Below are positions 1 through 6,042 of a stretch of 12,329 nt of DNA, piece by piece. Made by a program: the position numbers and the translations under genes. This DNA comes from PBB1 sp040400875 (GTDB lineage Bacteria; Pseudomonadota; Gammaproteobacteria; Burkholderiales; Burkholderiaceae_C), in contig JBBAPK010000055.1 in the NCBI GenBank assembly GCA_040400875.1, positions 1 through 12,329 of the forward strand, written 5' to 3'. Position 1 is the stretch's first letter; each line of letters opens with the position of its first letter. The notes below the pieces were generated by a model that had not been told where the DNA came from, did not search any database, and saw nothing but the letters and a program-made list of their open reading frames with translations.

Positions 1-1
1 C

Positions 2-103
2 TATTTGCCAGTTGTCCATCGTGCCTGGTGGACGCGCGACCTGTCGGTCAACTACATCGCAAGCTTTGGTCACGGGGCCCCAAAGGAGGAATCGATGCCG
101 TGA
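2..103 (+). CDS. C-terminal end of an unrecognised gene (cut by the window edge)
   Basis: An open frame enters from the left edge and ends at a TGA, giving the last 33 residues of a protein. The peptide is rich in aromatic residues (start YLPVVHRAWWTRDL, then NYIASFGHG) and ends in a charged tail, KEESMP. It reads like genuine protein sequence rather than a chance frame, with typical codon use for a GC-rich genome and a clean stop. I do not recognise the family. The start and most of the gene lie outside the window, so no function is offered. The next gene, on the other strand, converges on it from about 230 bp away. Confidence 0.5.
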   Translation, partial: YLPVVHRAWWTRDLSVNYIASFGHGAPKEESMP

Positions 104-330
104 AGAGCGGCGGCCGTTGAATTTCGAAGACGCGCTACTGCGTCAGATGTGATCTCACGTAAACGAAGCCCACCGCAGTTCTTCTTTCACATCACCACTG
201 CGCATGCCACCCTGCGGCACAACGGGCTCGCCATTGGCAAGCGTGACTACATGGGCGCGTACTGACTCGCGTTCGGTGCTGCGAGCGTTGGTCCGCGGGC
301 CGAGACAGCGCACGCCCGGACGGCCTCGCG
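104..330. other. Intergenic stretch with nothing recognised
   Basis: The region lies between the partial gene at the left edge and the end of the TIGR02450-type gene. Short open frames exist on both strands, but their translations are arginine-rich and low in complexity, as expected of antisense frames in GC-rich DNA. I see no tRNA and no terminator with a T-run. Confidence 0.4.
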
Positions 331-609
331 TCAGACCCAGCCTTGGCGCCATAGGCTGGGGTCGGTCAGTTCGCGCCAGTGCAGCAGGTACACCTGCTTG
401 GAGTGCACGGCTTCAAGTTCGACCTGCTCGACGCGCATCGACGGCAGCTCGGGCTCTATGACCCGCACCACGGCGAAATGCTTCTCGCGATTGCGCGGCG
501 ACACTGCCGTCCACTTCGTCAGCAGGAGCTTTTTCGAGCTCAGCGGGTTCATTAGCTTGCGGTGTTTGGGCGCCGGAGCTGCGGCACCGGGTTCAGGAAG
601 GGATCTCAT
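331..609 (-). CDS. TIGR02450/DUF2389-type small tryptophan-rich protein
   Basis: The core (NPLSSKKLLLTKWTAVSP, then REKHFAVVRVIEPE, LEAVHSKQVYLLHWRELTD and a final WRQGW) matches what I know of the short Trp-rich family TIGR02450 (Pfam DUF2389). Its biochemical function is unknown. All conserved blocks are present and the protein ends with the usual WRQGW(V), so it appears complete. The start is uncertain. ATG at 609 gives 92 aa with a Pro/Ala-rich lead and a KHRKL basic stretch, while ATG at 552 gives 73 aa beginning MNPLSS. Neither has a good Shine-Dalgarno sequence. I list the longer form because a basic lead before NPL is common in relatives. The open frame continues upstream to 780, but that part is remnant IS21 DNA. 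An IS21-type end directly upstream (678-833) may have replaced or altered the native promoter. Confidence 0.7.
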   Translation of the reverse strand: MRSLPEPGAAAPAPKHRKLMNPLSSKKLLLTKWTAVSPRNREKHFAVVRVIEPELPSMRVEQVELEAVHSKQVYLLHWRELTDPSLWRQGWV

Positions 610-677
610 GGCGGGTGATGATGCGCCGCGGGGTGTCCTGTGTGTGATCCCTGATCCATGATTCAAAACGCGCACAC

Positions 678-833
678 CGTCACAGGCATCGGCAGCACTT
701 TGCCAACCACGGCCATGGTAATCACCCCAGATACCCCGCTGCTCAAAAAAGCGGCAGGGTAGGCTGAGCACCCGGGTCACTTTTAGATCGGCGCAACCCT
801 CACAGGTGGGTCAATTCGCGGTCGGCGCCAACA
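678..833 (-). mobile_element. Truncated IS21-like element end (copy 1)
   Basis: This segment aligns with 10316-10471 over most of its length, at roughly four bases in five. It includes the identical outermost block that reads, on the minus strand, TGTTGGCGCCGACCGCGAAT starting at 833, and the shared core GGGTAGGCTGAGCAC. Starting with TG is typical of IS21-family ends. Reading inward, the fragment reaches only the first dozen or so codons of istA (GGCAAAGTGCTG is shared). A 4-base gap and loss of similarity follow near 680. The istA reading frame is disrupted and no istB is present, so this is a dead relic. It sits directly upstream of the TIGR02450-type gene and points the same way. Confidence 0.65.
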
Positions 834-1357
834 AGACCGCGCTTCGAGGGCAGCCGCTGCGATGGTGATGTGTGAGCGTTGTGTTCTTCGCTGGGCTTCG
901 ATGAGTTGGCTTCTGCACGGCGTCACTCGCGGATGGAGGTCGACGTGCTGGGATGCGTGGGAGCCATGGCCTGCAACTGGCTGTGTGACCCCGGCAGCAA
1001 CTCAGCGTGCTGCGCTGGCTTGAGGCTGTGGTCTTGCCCCTGGACTTCGTGGTCACCCAAGGGCCACCCCAGCACCAGTATCTGCTGCGCACCATGGGCG
1101 TGATCGATGAGCACAGCGACGTGCCGGGCACCAGCTTGGCCAACGCACGTTTCACTTGCGCAGATCGTCTCTGGCAGCGACCATCTGAACCATGCAGCAT
1201 GGCTGACGCTGACTGCAACGATTATTCTGAAAACATCTCGATTTGGCGATGCTGAGAAAGTGCCAATGCTAGGTGAGGTTAACTCAGACGCTCTGTTAAG
1301 CTCGATTTAAATATCCTGATTTTTACTTGAGACCTCAAATATTTTTGAAAGTACCAA
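834..1357. other. Gene-free stretch of 524 bp, no recognised content
   Basis: Between the IS21-like end and the BLUF gene I find no protein I can recognise. Several overlapping open frames of 60-135 codons exist on both strands, but they compete with each other and none has a convincing family signature or ribosome binding site. Base composition changes here: to about 1200 the DNA is GC-rich like the surroundings, and from about 1230 it becomes A+T-rich, continuing into the BLUF gene. This suggests a junction near 1200-1260. Degraded genes may lie here, but I cannot name them. Confidence 0.4.
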
Positions 1358-1804
1358 ATGACTGACTTTTTCAATAGTAATCACTTTAACCACCTTTTTC
1401 AAGTTGTCTACCACTCCATCAGCCTTACGGACTCCGATGGGGAGCGGAAAATACTAAAAACCTCACGCCTGAACAACACGAAAAATAACATTTCTGGCTG
1501 TCTAATTTTAAGTAATGGCGAATTTCTGCAAATACTTGAAGGCCCACGCCCTGTCATCATGGATCTGATTGATTTAATCCAGACTGATAACAGACATAAA
1601 GAATTTACCATCATGAAAATGTGCATTATTAAAAAAAGGATGTTCGAAAACTGGATGATGGCGAGTTTTGAGGCCGATGAACGAACCTTCATGCAAATTC
1701 TTTCTAGTTACTGTGAAAGTGACAACGAGACTGAAAAAATGATTTATGACTACATTGCGTTTGGAAATGAAGCCCCGCCGTTTGATTCTCAGCTAATTTC
1801 ATGA
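1358..1804 (+). CDS. Stand-alone BLUF-domain blue-light photoreceptor
   Basis: The 148-residue protein is almost entirely one BLUF domain, which binds FAD and senses blue light through a hydrogen-bond switch around the flavin. The expected residues are visible: Tyr18 in FQVVYHS, the SRLNN motif with Asn40, Gln58 in GEFLQILEGP, and Trp99/Met101 in FENWMMASF. These correspond to Tyr21, Asn45, Gln63, Trp104 and Met106 of AppA. The segment after residue 105 would form the usual C-terminal helices. No GGDEF, EAL, cyclase or HTH domain is attached, so output must be through a partner protein, as in short BLUF proteins such as PixD or YcgF-type sensors. ATG 1358 follows a weak GAAAG at 1347-1351. 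The gene is A+T-rich compared with most neighbours and stands alone, which suggests horizontal transfer. Its partner is not evident here. Confidence 0.88.
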   Translation: MTDFFNSNHFNHLFQVVYHSISLTDSDGERKILKTSRLNNTKNNISGCLILSNGEFLQILEGPRPVIMDLIDLIQTDNRHKEFTIMKMCIIKKRMFENWMMASFEADERTFMQILSSYCESDNETEKMIYDYIAFGNEAPPFDSQLIS

Positions 1805-2073
1805 GAAAATTAAAAAATTCGAAAACTAGCAGATTTAAAAAAACGGCTTATTAAATTAAATGAACGTCGGTATAAAAATGCAAGCTTAGCTTTTTGGATT
1901 ATTAATCCATTAATAACATAGAATGACTCGGTTTAACTGGATCGTCAAATAGCGACATGGCGTCATTGGCTAAAGCTAACTAGGGATCAAATTGAGGATG
2001 TGCCATCTGTATCATTGGATCCTCTTCACTCAGATAAGCAAGTGACAAAGCCCATTGGCTGAATCAACTGTGG
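1805..2073. other. A+T-rich intergenic stretch after the BLUF gene
   Basis: A 17-codon frame (MRKLKNSKTS...) starts with an ATGA overlap at the BLUF stop but is lysine-rich and probably not a gene. A frame across about 1818-1921 reads like a fragment of a basic protein but lacks a start. Short palindromes occur: AAGC-TTA-GCTT followed by TTT around 1880-1893, and TGGATT-ATT-AATCCA just after. The first could act as a weak terminator for the BLUF gene. Nothing else is identified. Confidence 0.3.
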
Positions 2074-2229
2074 TTAGTTTCCTCCATCGATATTATTTCG
2101 AGAGTTTGGTGTCGTCGATCCGACATGATCTAAGGTGGAAGCCGCCGCCGCGATGCTCTGGCCGCCCTCGACCAACCGAACCGCCTCTTGCTTGAATCCA
2201 AGCGTGTAGCGCGCCCTCGTCGTCTTCAT
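2074..2229 (-). pseudogene. IS3-family orfA transposase fragment (N-terminus only)
   Basis: Reading the minus strand from ATG 2229, the translation begins MKTTRARYTLGFKQEAVRLV, then EGGQSIAAAASTL. This matches the N-terminal helix-turn-helix of IS3-family OrfA proteins of the kind RYSLEFKQEAVRLVEGGQSIAAAARTLG. Similarity stops after about 33 residues, near 2130, where the expected GVVEQTL...NW continuation is absent. The frame then drifts to a stop at 2074. An alternative frame there (RIDDTKLSK) may hint at a frameshifted continuation, but this is weak. No OrfB (DDE integrase) follows, so the element is a dead remnant. A strong hairpin lies upstream of it at 2247-2268. Confidence 0.6.
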
Positions 2230-2246
2230 CAAAACTGCACGGGATC

Positions 2247-2268
2247 TGACCGGCGCAGTGCGCGGTCA
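2247..2268. repeat. Strong inverted repeat upstream of the orfA remnant
   Basis: On the minus strand TGACC-GCGC-ACT-GCGC-C-GGTCA forms a 9-bp stem with one bulged C and a 3-base loop. No T-run follows on either side. It may belong to the IS3 remnant's upstream end or be an unrelated structured element. Confidence 0.5.
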
Positions 2269-2404
2269 GGTCGAGCAAGACGGCGACGTCTGAAGGCCGC
2301 TTAGCATGCCTGTCAAGAAGCTGCCACCCCCGCTCACGCGTTCAACTGCGATCGAGACAACACCCGGGCGCGCGCTCGTCCTCGAAGCACCACACTCAAA
2401 ACCA

Positions 2405-2767
2405 ATGGAACCTGCTCGACTGATACACGCATCGCTCTGGCTGCTGGCAGTGGCGGCCACCATCGGCATCGTCATGGCCGTGATTCGGTTTGCCAAGGAA
2501 AAGGCGCCACCGGTGATTCTGTCCAAGGCGCACGGCTTTCTGAACTGTTCGGCGTTGGCGTTGCTTGTCTATGGGTGGGCTACGGTCGGTCTGCCGAAGC
2601 TGGCATCGATTGCCCTGGTGCTGCTGCTGGTGGCGGCGTCGGGCGGTTTGGCAATGGGTCAGGCTTGGCGGTGGAGGCACTCGCACCGCCTGGAGCTCGT
2701 GCTGTTTGCGCACCTGTCGATCGCCGCTGCCGGATTCTTGCTGCTGCTGGCGGCGCCCGTGATTTAG
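2405..2767 (+). CDS. Small four-helix membrane protein of unknown function
   Basis: From ATG 2405 the product is 120 aa with four hydrophobic segments at about residues 7-27, 43-60, 65-87 and 97-118. Short charged turns separate them (RFAKEKAPP, then WRWRHSHR). The KEKAPP...KAHGFLN pattern resembles uncharacterised four-helix inner-membrane proteins of proteobacteria, but I know no function for them. The frame extends up to ATG 2306, which has GAAGG 10 bases upstream. That extra 33-residue lead is Pro/Thr-rich and not membrane-like, and it overlaps sequence I suspect belongs to the adjoining IS remnant, so I prefer 2405 despite its weak ribosome binding site. The DUF1232 gene starts 35 bp downstream in the same direction, and the two may be cotranscribed. 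Confidence 0.6.
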   Translation: MEPARLIHASLWLLAVAATIGIVMAVIRFAKEKAPPVILSKAHGFLNCSALALLVYGWATVGLPKLASIALVLLLVAASGGLAMGQAWRWRHSHRLELVLFAHLSIAAAGFLLLLAAPVI

Positions 2768-2802
2768 TAAGACTCGGAAGAACCGCGACGCGCGGCCGTG
2801 GC

Positions 2803-3207
2803 ATGCTTGAAACCATGGGCATCAGTAGCAGCATGGCGATGTGGGCCAAGCGCATCAAACGCGATGGCGTGACGCTTTGGTTCGCCGGCAAGAACCCTCG
2901 AACGCCCTGGCACGCAAAGGCGCTGGGGGTGTTTGTGGTGGCCTATGCCCTCAGTCCCATCGACTTGATTCCAGACTTCATCCCATTGCTGGGCTATGTC
3001 GACGACGTTCTTCTGCTTCCAGGCCTGATATGGCTAACCATCAAGCTCTTGCCACCCGAAGTCCTTGCAGAATGCCGCGTCCAAGCGGACGACTGGATGC
3101 AGACGAAGGGCGCGAGGCCAACCAGCCGAGTCGGTGCCGCTCTCATCGTCTTGCTGTGGCTGTGCGTTGGCGCCGCCGCCTGGTTTTGGCTGCAGCCGCG
3201 CCTGTAG
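2803..3207 (+). CDS. DUF1232 (YkvA-like) membrane protein
   Basis: The 134-residue product carries the unmistakable DUF1232 core at about residues 44-84: VVAYALSPIDLIPDFIPLLG, then YVDDVLLLPGLIWL. This is the hallmark of YkvA-family small membrane proteins, whose role is unknown. An amphipathic N-terminal part (WAKRIKRDGVTLWFAGKNP) precedes it. A second hydrophobic segment at about 110-130 (GAALIVLLWLCVGAAAWFWL) probably spans the membrane near the C-terminus. Length is normal for the family. ATG 2803 and in-frame ATG 2815 are both possible, and neither has a well-placed Shine-Dalgarno sequence (GGAAG at 2776-2780 is too far). A perfect 6-bp hairpin begins at the last base of the stop codon. 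It may form a unit with the membrane gene just upstream. Confidence 0.82.
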   Translation: MLETMGISSSMAMWAKRIKRDGVTLWFAGKNPRTPWHAKALGVFVVAYALSPIDLIPDFIPLLGYVDDVLLLPGLIWLTIKLLPPEVLAECRVQADDWMQTKGARPTSRVGAALIVLLWLCVGAAAWFWLQPRL

Positions 3208-3223
3208 GAACTGTCGGAGTTCC
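3207..3223 (+). terminator. Possible hairpin at the DUF1232 stop codon
   Basis: GGAACT-GTCGG-AGTTCC is a perfect 6-bp stem with a 5-base loop, starting at the last base of the TAG. No T-tract follows, so it is not a classical intrinsic terminator, though its position suggests a role in ending or stabilising the transcript. The rest of the gap to 3440 holds nothing I recognise. Confidence 0.35.
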
Positions 3224-3440
3224 GCACCGATCACGGCAACCCTAAGGCCGGCGTTCGTATCGGCTCGAACCCATCGCCCAGCATCGGTGCTGCGAACCCG
3301 TTGAGCTGCGGCGAGACAGATGACCGGCCGCCAGTGATGCGGCAGCAGTTCGGCAATCTAAGGGTCACAGGGGTGTAAGAGGCATCGATGGTTTCGCGGG
3401 CGAGGGATAGACGCCAGCACGATCAAGCCTTTGTGGCTGC

Positions 3441-4070
3441 TCAGTGCGAATGCCGGTGGTGTTCGTCGGGGAAGTGTCCGTGGGTGTGTGTCAGGACTTC
3501 ATGGCAGTGCCTATGTGAGTGTCGCGAAGACACTTCACCTGCGCCGTGCGTGTGGGCGTGGTGCGCGTCGTGCTCATGTTCATGCTCGTGTTCCACTGGC
3601 TCGTGAGTGTGCAAATGCTCATGCTGTTCGCTCAAGTGCAGCCAGACGCCCAGGGCCATCAGCATGCCGGCCATCAATAGGCGGCCCGTGACAGGCTCGC
3701 CCAGCCACGCCACCGCCAGCATGGCGCCGAAAAATGGCGCCACCGAAAAGAAGGCCCCCGTTCGTGCTGTGCCGAGATGCCGCAGGCCGACCACGAACAA
3801 GGCGAGGCTGATGCCAAAGGCGGCCAGACCGAGCGCCAGCCCGCCGGCCAGTGCCGGGGCTGACGGCAGCACGCTGCCGACCCAGAACGCCAGCAGCAGG
3901 TTCACCGTCCCGGCGCTCAGGCCCTTCACCGCGGCGATCCAGGCGGCGTCGTTGAGTGCCACCTTGCGGGTGAGGTTGTTGTCTATGGCCCAGGCCAGGC
4001 AGGCGCCGAGAACCGCCAGGGCCGGCCATGCATCACCGAAGCGCACCTCGCCAGGCCACCCCGGGTGAAT
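3441..4070 (-). pseudogene. 5'-truncated EamA/DMT transporter with histidine-rich tail
   Basis: The frame encodes the second half of an EamA/DMT-family permease. It has the CLAWAIDNNLTRKV signature, then hydrophobic segments with GLRHLGTARTGAFFSVAPF and AWLGEPVTGRLLMAGMLM, as in the second EamA repeat. The C-terminus is a cytosolic-type tail with 23 histidines in its last 60 residues (HEHLHTHEP, EHEHEHEHD and so on). Relatives with this tail, possibly metal-binding, are around 350 aa. Here the family-like sequence begins at about WPGEVRFGDAWPAL (near 4065-4070) and the first EamA repeat is missing. A GTG at 4046 could start a 201-aa product, but there is no ribosome binding site and half the transporter is gone, so I call it a pseudogene. 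Immediately upstream lies a phage terminase fragment in the same orientation. Confidence 0.75.
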
Positions 4071-4101
4071 TTGACACCGGAGGCAACAGCCCGGGGGCTC
4101 A

Positions 4102-4302
4102 TCAGCATATGAACCCGCCGCTGCCGAAATCCAGCAGGAGATTGCGCGCTCGATTCGTATGAAGCAGCTGTGTCAAAGCATCCACCTGATCGTCGATCGC
4201 CCCATTCGCGAAGTGCATGAACTCATGGATGAACTTTTCGACCCAGTCGTTTTGGCCATTGGCGTCGTACACGCAAATGGCGGGCTCAAACAGGTGGCGC
4301 AC
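4102..4302 (-). pseudogene. C-terminal fragment of a phage terminase large subunit
   Basis: The translation contains DANGQNDWVEKFIHEFMHFA, then NGAIDDQVDALTQLL. This matches the C-terminal nuclease-domain end of many phage terminase large subunits, where a W..(D/E)F..EL..FPNG segment is followed by a DDQVDAL(S/T)QAL motif. Only about 65 residues remain and the ATPase domain is absent. The frame opens with a GTG at the junction to the hydrolase fragment and closes with a TGA after GSGGFIC. No portal, capsid or integrase gene is nearby, so this is an isolated prophage scrap. It sits exactly between two decapitated genes, which suggests it arrived with, or caused, the loss of their 5' ends. Confidence 0.6.
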
Positions 4303-4846
4303 GCGCGCAGGCGCTGGCTTGGAGCCTCACGCACGCGGCCGACCACGGCGGCAACCCGCGGCGGGTTTTCGTGATGGGCCACAGTGCGGGCGGCTACAAC
4401 GCTGCGATGTCGGCACTCGACGGGCGCTGGTTAGCCGCCACCGGCCACACACCGCGCGAGCTGGCCGGCTTCATCGGTCTAGCCGGTCCTTACGACTTTC
4501 TGCCGATGACCAATCGCGACGCGCAGCTGGTGTTGTTTCATCCCGACTACCCGCTTGATACGCAGCCGATGGCGCTCGCCAGTGGCAGGGCGCCGCCCAC
4601 CTTTCTGGCTGCGGGCAGAACCGATTCACTGGTAGACCCCGAAAGGAAAACACGGCGGCGTTGGCGGCGCGGCTGTCGGATGCGGGCGTGCCGGTCGATC
4701 TACATCGCTACGAGCGCGTCAACCACGTGACGCTGATCGGCGCTTTCGGTCTGCCGCTGCGCTGGCTGGCGCCGGTGCTGGACGTCGTCGCCAGCTTCGC
4801 GCTGAACGTACGGGCCGCCAAGCCTGGTCAGAGCATGGCGAACTGA
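4300..4846 (+). pseudogene. Alpha/beta hydrolase (esterase-like), 5'-truncated and frameshifted
   Basis: In frame from about 4300 the sequence reads QALAWSLTHAADHGGNPRRV, then FVMGHSAGGYNAAM. GHSAGG is the nucleophile elbow of esterase/lipase-type alpha/beta hydrolases of the BD-FAE/arylformamidase-like kind. GRTDSLVDP supplies the acid region (Asp). After a frame change, ERVNHVTLIGAF supplies the catalytic His, and the protein ends at TGA 4846. The N-terminal part, including the usual HGG oxyanion motif, is missing at the junction with the terminase fragment. The frame is lost at the A4 run 4647-4650: one more A would restore ...VDPERKNTAALAARL. The catalytic triad is therefore all encoded, but no single intact frame joins it. 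The homopolymer break could be a sequencing error; the 5' truncation is not explained that way. Confidence 0.75.
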
Positions 4847-4888
4847 GTGCACTTGGGTTTGCCGGCGGGCGGGGGTGACTGCTTGGAG

Positions 4889-4910
4889 GCGACGAAATCA
4901 GTTTTGTCGC
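4889..4910. repeat. Inverted repeat 1 of the 4.85-5.29 kb gap
   Basis: GCGACGAAA-TCAG-TTTTGTCGC forms a 9-bp stem with one G-T pair and a 4-base loop. It starts 43 bp after the hydrolase stop. There is no T-run after it in either direction, so it is not a standard terminator. Confidence 0.5.
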
Positions 4911-4978
4911 TGTCGCCGATGGGTCGAGAGCTCCAGTTCGTCGTCGGTGGAAGCAGTCGTTGGGGGGCCTCGTCGCCG

Positions 4979-4994
4979 AGTCGGTGAACCGACT
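4979..4994. repeat. Inverted repeat 2 of the 4.85-5.29 kb gap
   Basis: AGTCGGT-GA-ACCGACT is a perfect 7-bp inverted repeat separated by only two bases. This spacing suits a dimeric DNA-binding protein site as well as, or better than, an RNA hairpin. Confidence 0.5.
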
Positions 4995-5057
4995 TCGCGC
5001 CCAGCCATCACTGAACGTCAAGTTCCGAGGTGCAGCGGACAGTTGCCCGAGGAACCA

Positions 5058-5092
5058 GCCAACGTCGGGCATGGGCGCCCGCCGACATTGGC
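5058..5092. repeat. Inverted repeat 3 of the 4.85-5.29 kb gap
   Basis: GCCAACGTCGG pairs with CCGACATTGGC across a GC-rich loop that can itself fold (GGGC...GCCC). The single mismatch is C-A on the plus strand but a G-U wobble on the minus strand, so the stem would be unbroken in a minus-strand transcript. Confidence 0.5.
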
Positions 5093-5293
5093 CCGCTAAA
5101 TTCCAATATCAGCAACCAGTCTGATGCGGTCGGCCGGCCGGCGCGGGCTGGCAGCGAAGAAAACCCAACGGTGCCCGCTGACTCTCGCTACCAACTATCA
5201 CCGATGGTCTGGAAGGCCGCCTTTCGCCGGTGCTGAGTAAGACGCGAGCGAGTGGTCCTCAAGCGCGACATCGTCGTATGAAAATGAGCCGCT

Positions 5294-5920
5294 ATGCCGC
5301 TGAGCACCGAAGCCCTGCAAGACATCGCCAAACGCACCCTGGCGCACTACGAGCTGCACGCCCATAGCTACTGGGAAGGCACGCGCGACCACGATGTCAG
5401 CCAGAACATCGCGGCGCTGCTGCAACACATCCTTCTACCGCCGCCGTTTGACCTGCTGGATTTCGGCTGCGGTCCCGGGCGCGACCTGCAAACCTTCAAC
5501 GCGCTTGGCCATCGCGCCGTCGGCCTGGAAGGCGCGCCGAGCGCGGCTGCGCTGGCGCGCGTCAATAGCGGCTGCGAGGTGCTCGAGCAGAGCTTCCTGC
5601 ACCTCGACCTGGGATCTCAGCGCTACGACGGGGTGTTTGCCAATGCCGTGCTGTTCCATGTGCCCGGCCAAGTGCTGCCGCAGGTGCTGCGACAACTGCA
5701 GGCCTGCCTGCGGCCGGGTGGCGTGCTGTTCAGTTCCAACCCGCGCGGTGATGGACAGGAGGGCTGGAGCGGTGAGCGCTACGGCGCATTTCACGACTGG
5801 CCGACCTGGCGCGCCCTGGTGACGGCCGCCGGTTTCGACGAGTTGGACCACTTCTACCGTCCAGCGGGCCTACCGCGAGAGCAACAGCCATGGCTGGCGA
5901 GTGTGTGGCGCAGGCGCTGA
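5294..5920 (+). CDS. Class I SAM-dependent methyltransferase
   Basis: The 208-residue protein has a complete methyltransferase fold. Motif I is LLDFGCGPGRDL (residues 54-65), and the acidic residue after beta-2 is Glu79 in AVGLEG. YDGVFANAVLFHVP (111-124) is the motif IV region and LRPGGVLFSSNPRG (139-152) is post-motif III. The N-terminal YELHAHSYWEGTRDHDVSQN and C-terminal FYRPAGLPREQQPWLASVWR blocks resemble a conserved group of small proteobacterial methyltransferases whose substrate I do not know. The protein looks full length. ATG 5294 is the first ATG in this frame; nearby ATGs at 5278 and 5284 are in another frame. There is no clear Shine-Dalgarno sequence. The gene converges on the helicase gene 122 bp further on, with no obvious shared terminator. 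Confidence 0.85.
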   Translation: MPLSTEALQDIAKRTLAHYELHAHSYWEGTRDHDVSQNIAALLQHILLPPPFDLLDFGCGPGRDLQTFNALGHRAVGLEGAPSAAALARVNSGCEVLEQSFLHLDLGSQRYDGVFANAVLFHVPGQVLPQVLRQLQACLRPGGVLFSSNPRGDGQEGWSGERYGAFHDWPTWRALVTAAGFDELDHFYRPAGLPREQQPWLASVWRRR

Positions 5921-6042
5921 CCCTGGGCGAAGGTCGGTGCAAGCTCGGATGGATTTTGCCGACACTGGCTCAAATTTGGATCGGTGCCGACACCCAAAGA
6001 AGCTTCAGCTTGCTGCAGCTGGGGCAATGCGATTCACGCTGA

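Larger units (their letters stand above)
4847..5293. other. Gene-free 447-bp stretch rich in inverted repeats
   Basis: Frames here are short, arginine/proline-rich and mutually overlapping, and I recognise no protein. The stretch contains three separate stem-forming repeats (4889-4910, 4979-4994, 5058-5092, listed individually) and GC-rich tracts such as GGCCGGCCGGCGCGGG near 5130. The density of hairpins is higher than in other gaps of the window. It could be a repeated extragenic element, a structured RNA, or a degraded recombination site. The methyltransferase promoter should lie in its right end, but I cannot place it. Confidence 0.45.

Noticed and set aside
811..1218. A 135-codon minus-strand frame and overlapping plus-strand frames
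   Set aside because: The frames compete over the same DNA, their translations are low in complexity and none resembles a family I know.
1801..1854. 17-codon frame overlapping the BLUF stop by ATGA
   Set aside because: The ATGA overlap suggested translational coupling, but the peptide is short and lysine-rich with no recognisable features, so chance in A+T-rich DNA is more likely.
2575..2802. N-terminal extension of the DUF1232 frame back to 2575
   Set aside because: It overlaps the membrane-protein gene in another frame, and the extension translates to Gly/Ala/Arg-rich sequence. The family's normal length fits the 2803 start.
4847..5293. Integron attC site
   Set aside because: Inverted repeats raised the idea, but I find no paired RYYYAAC/GTTRRRY core sites around them and no cassette-like array or integrase.
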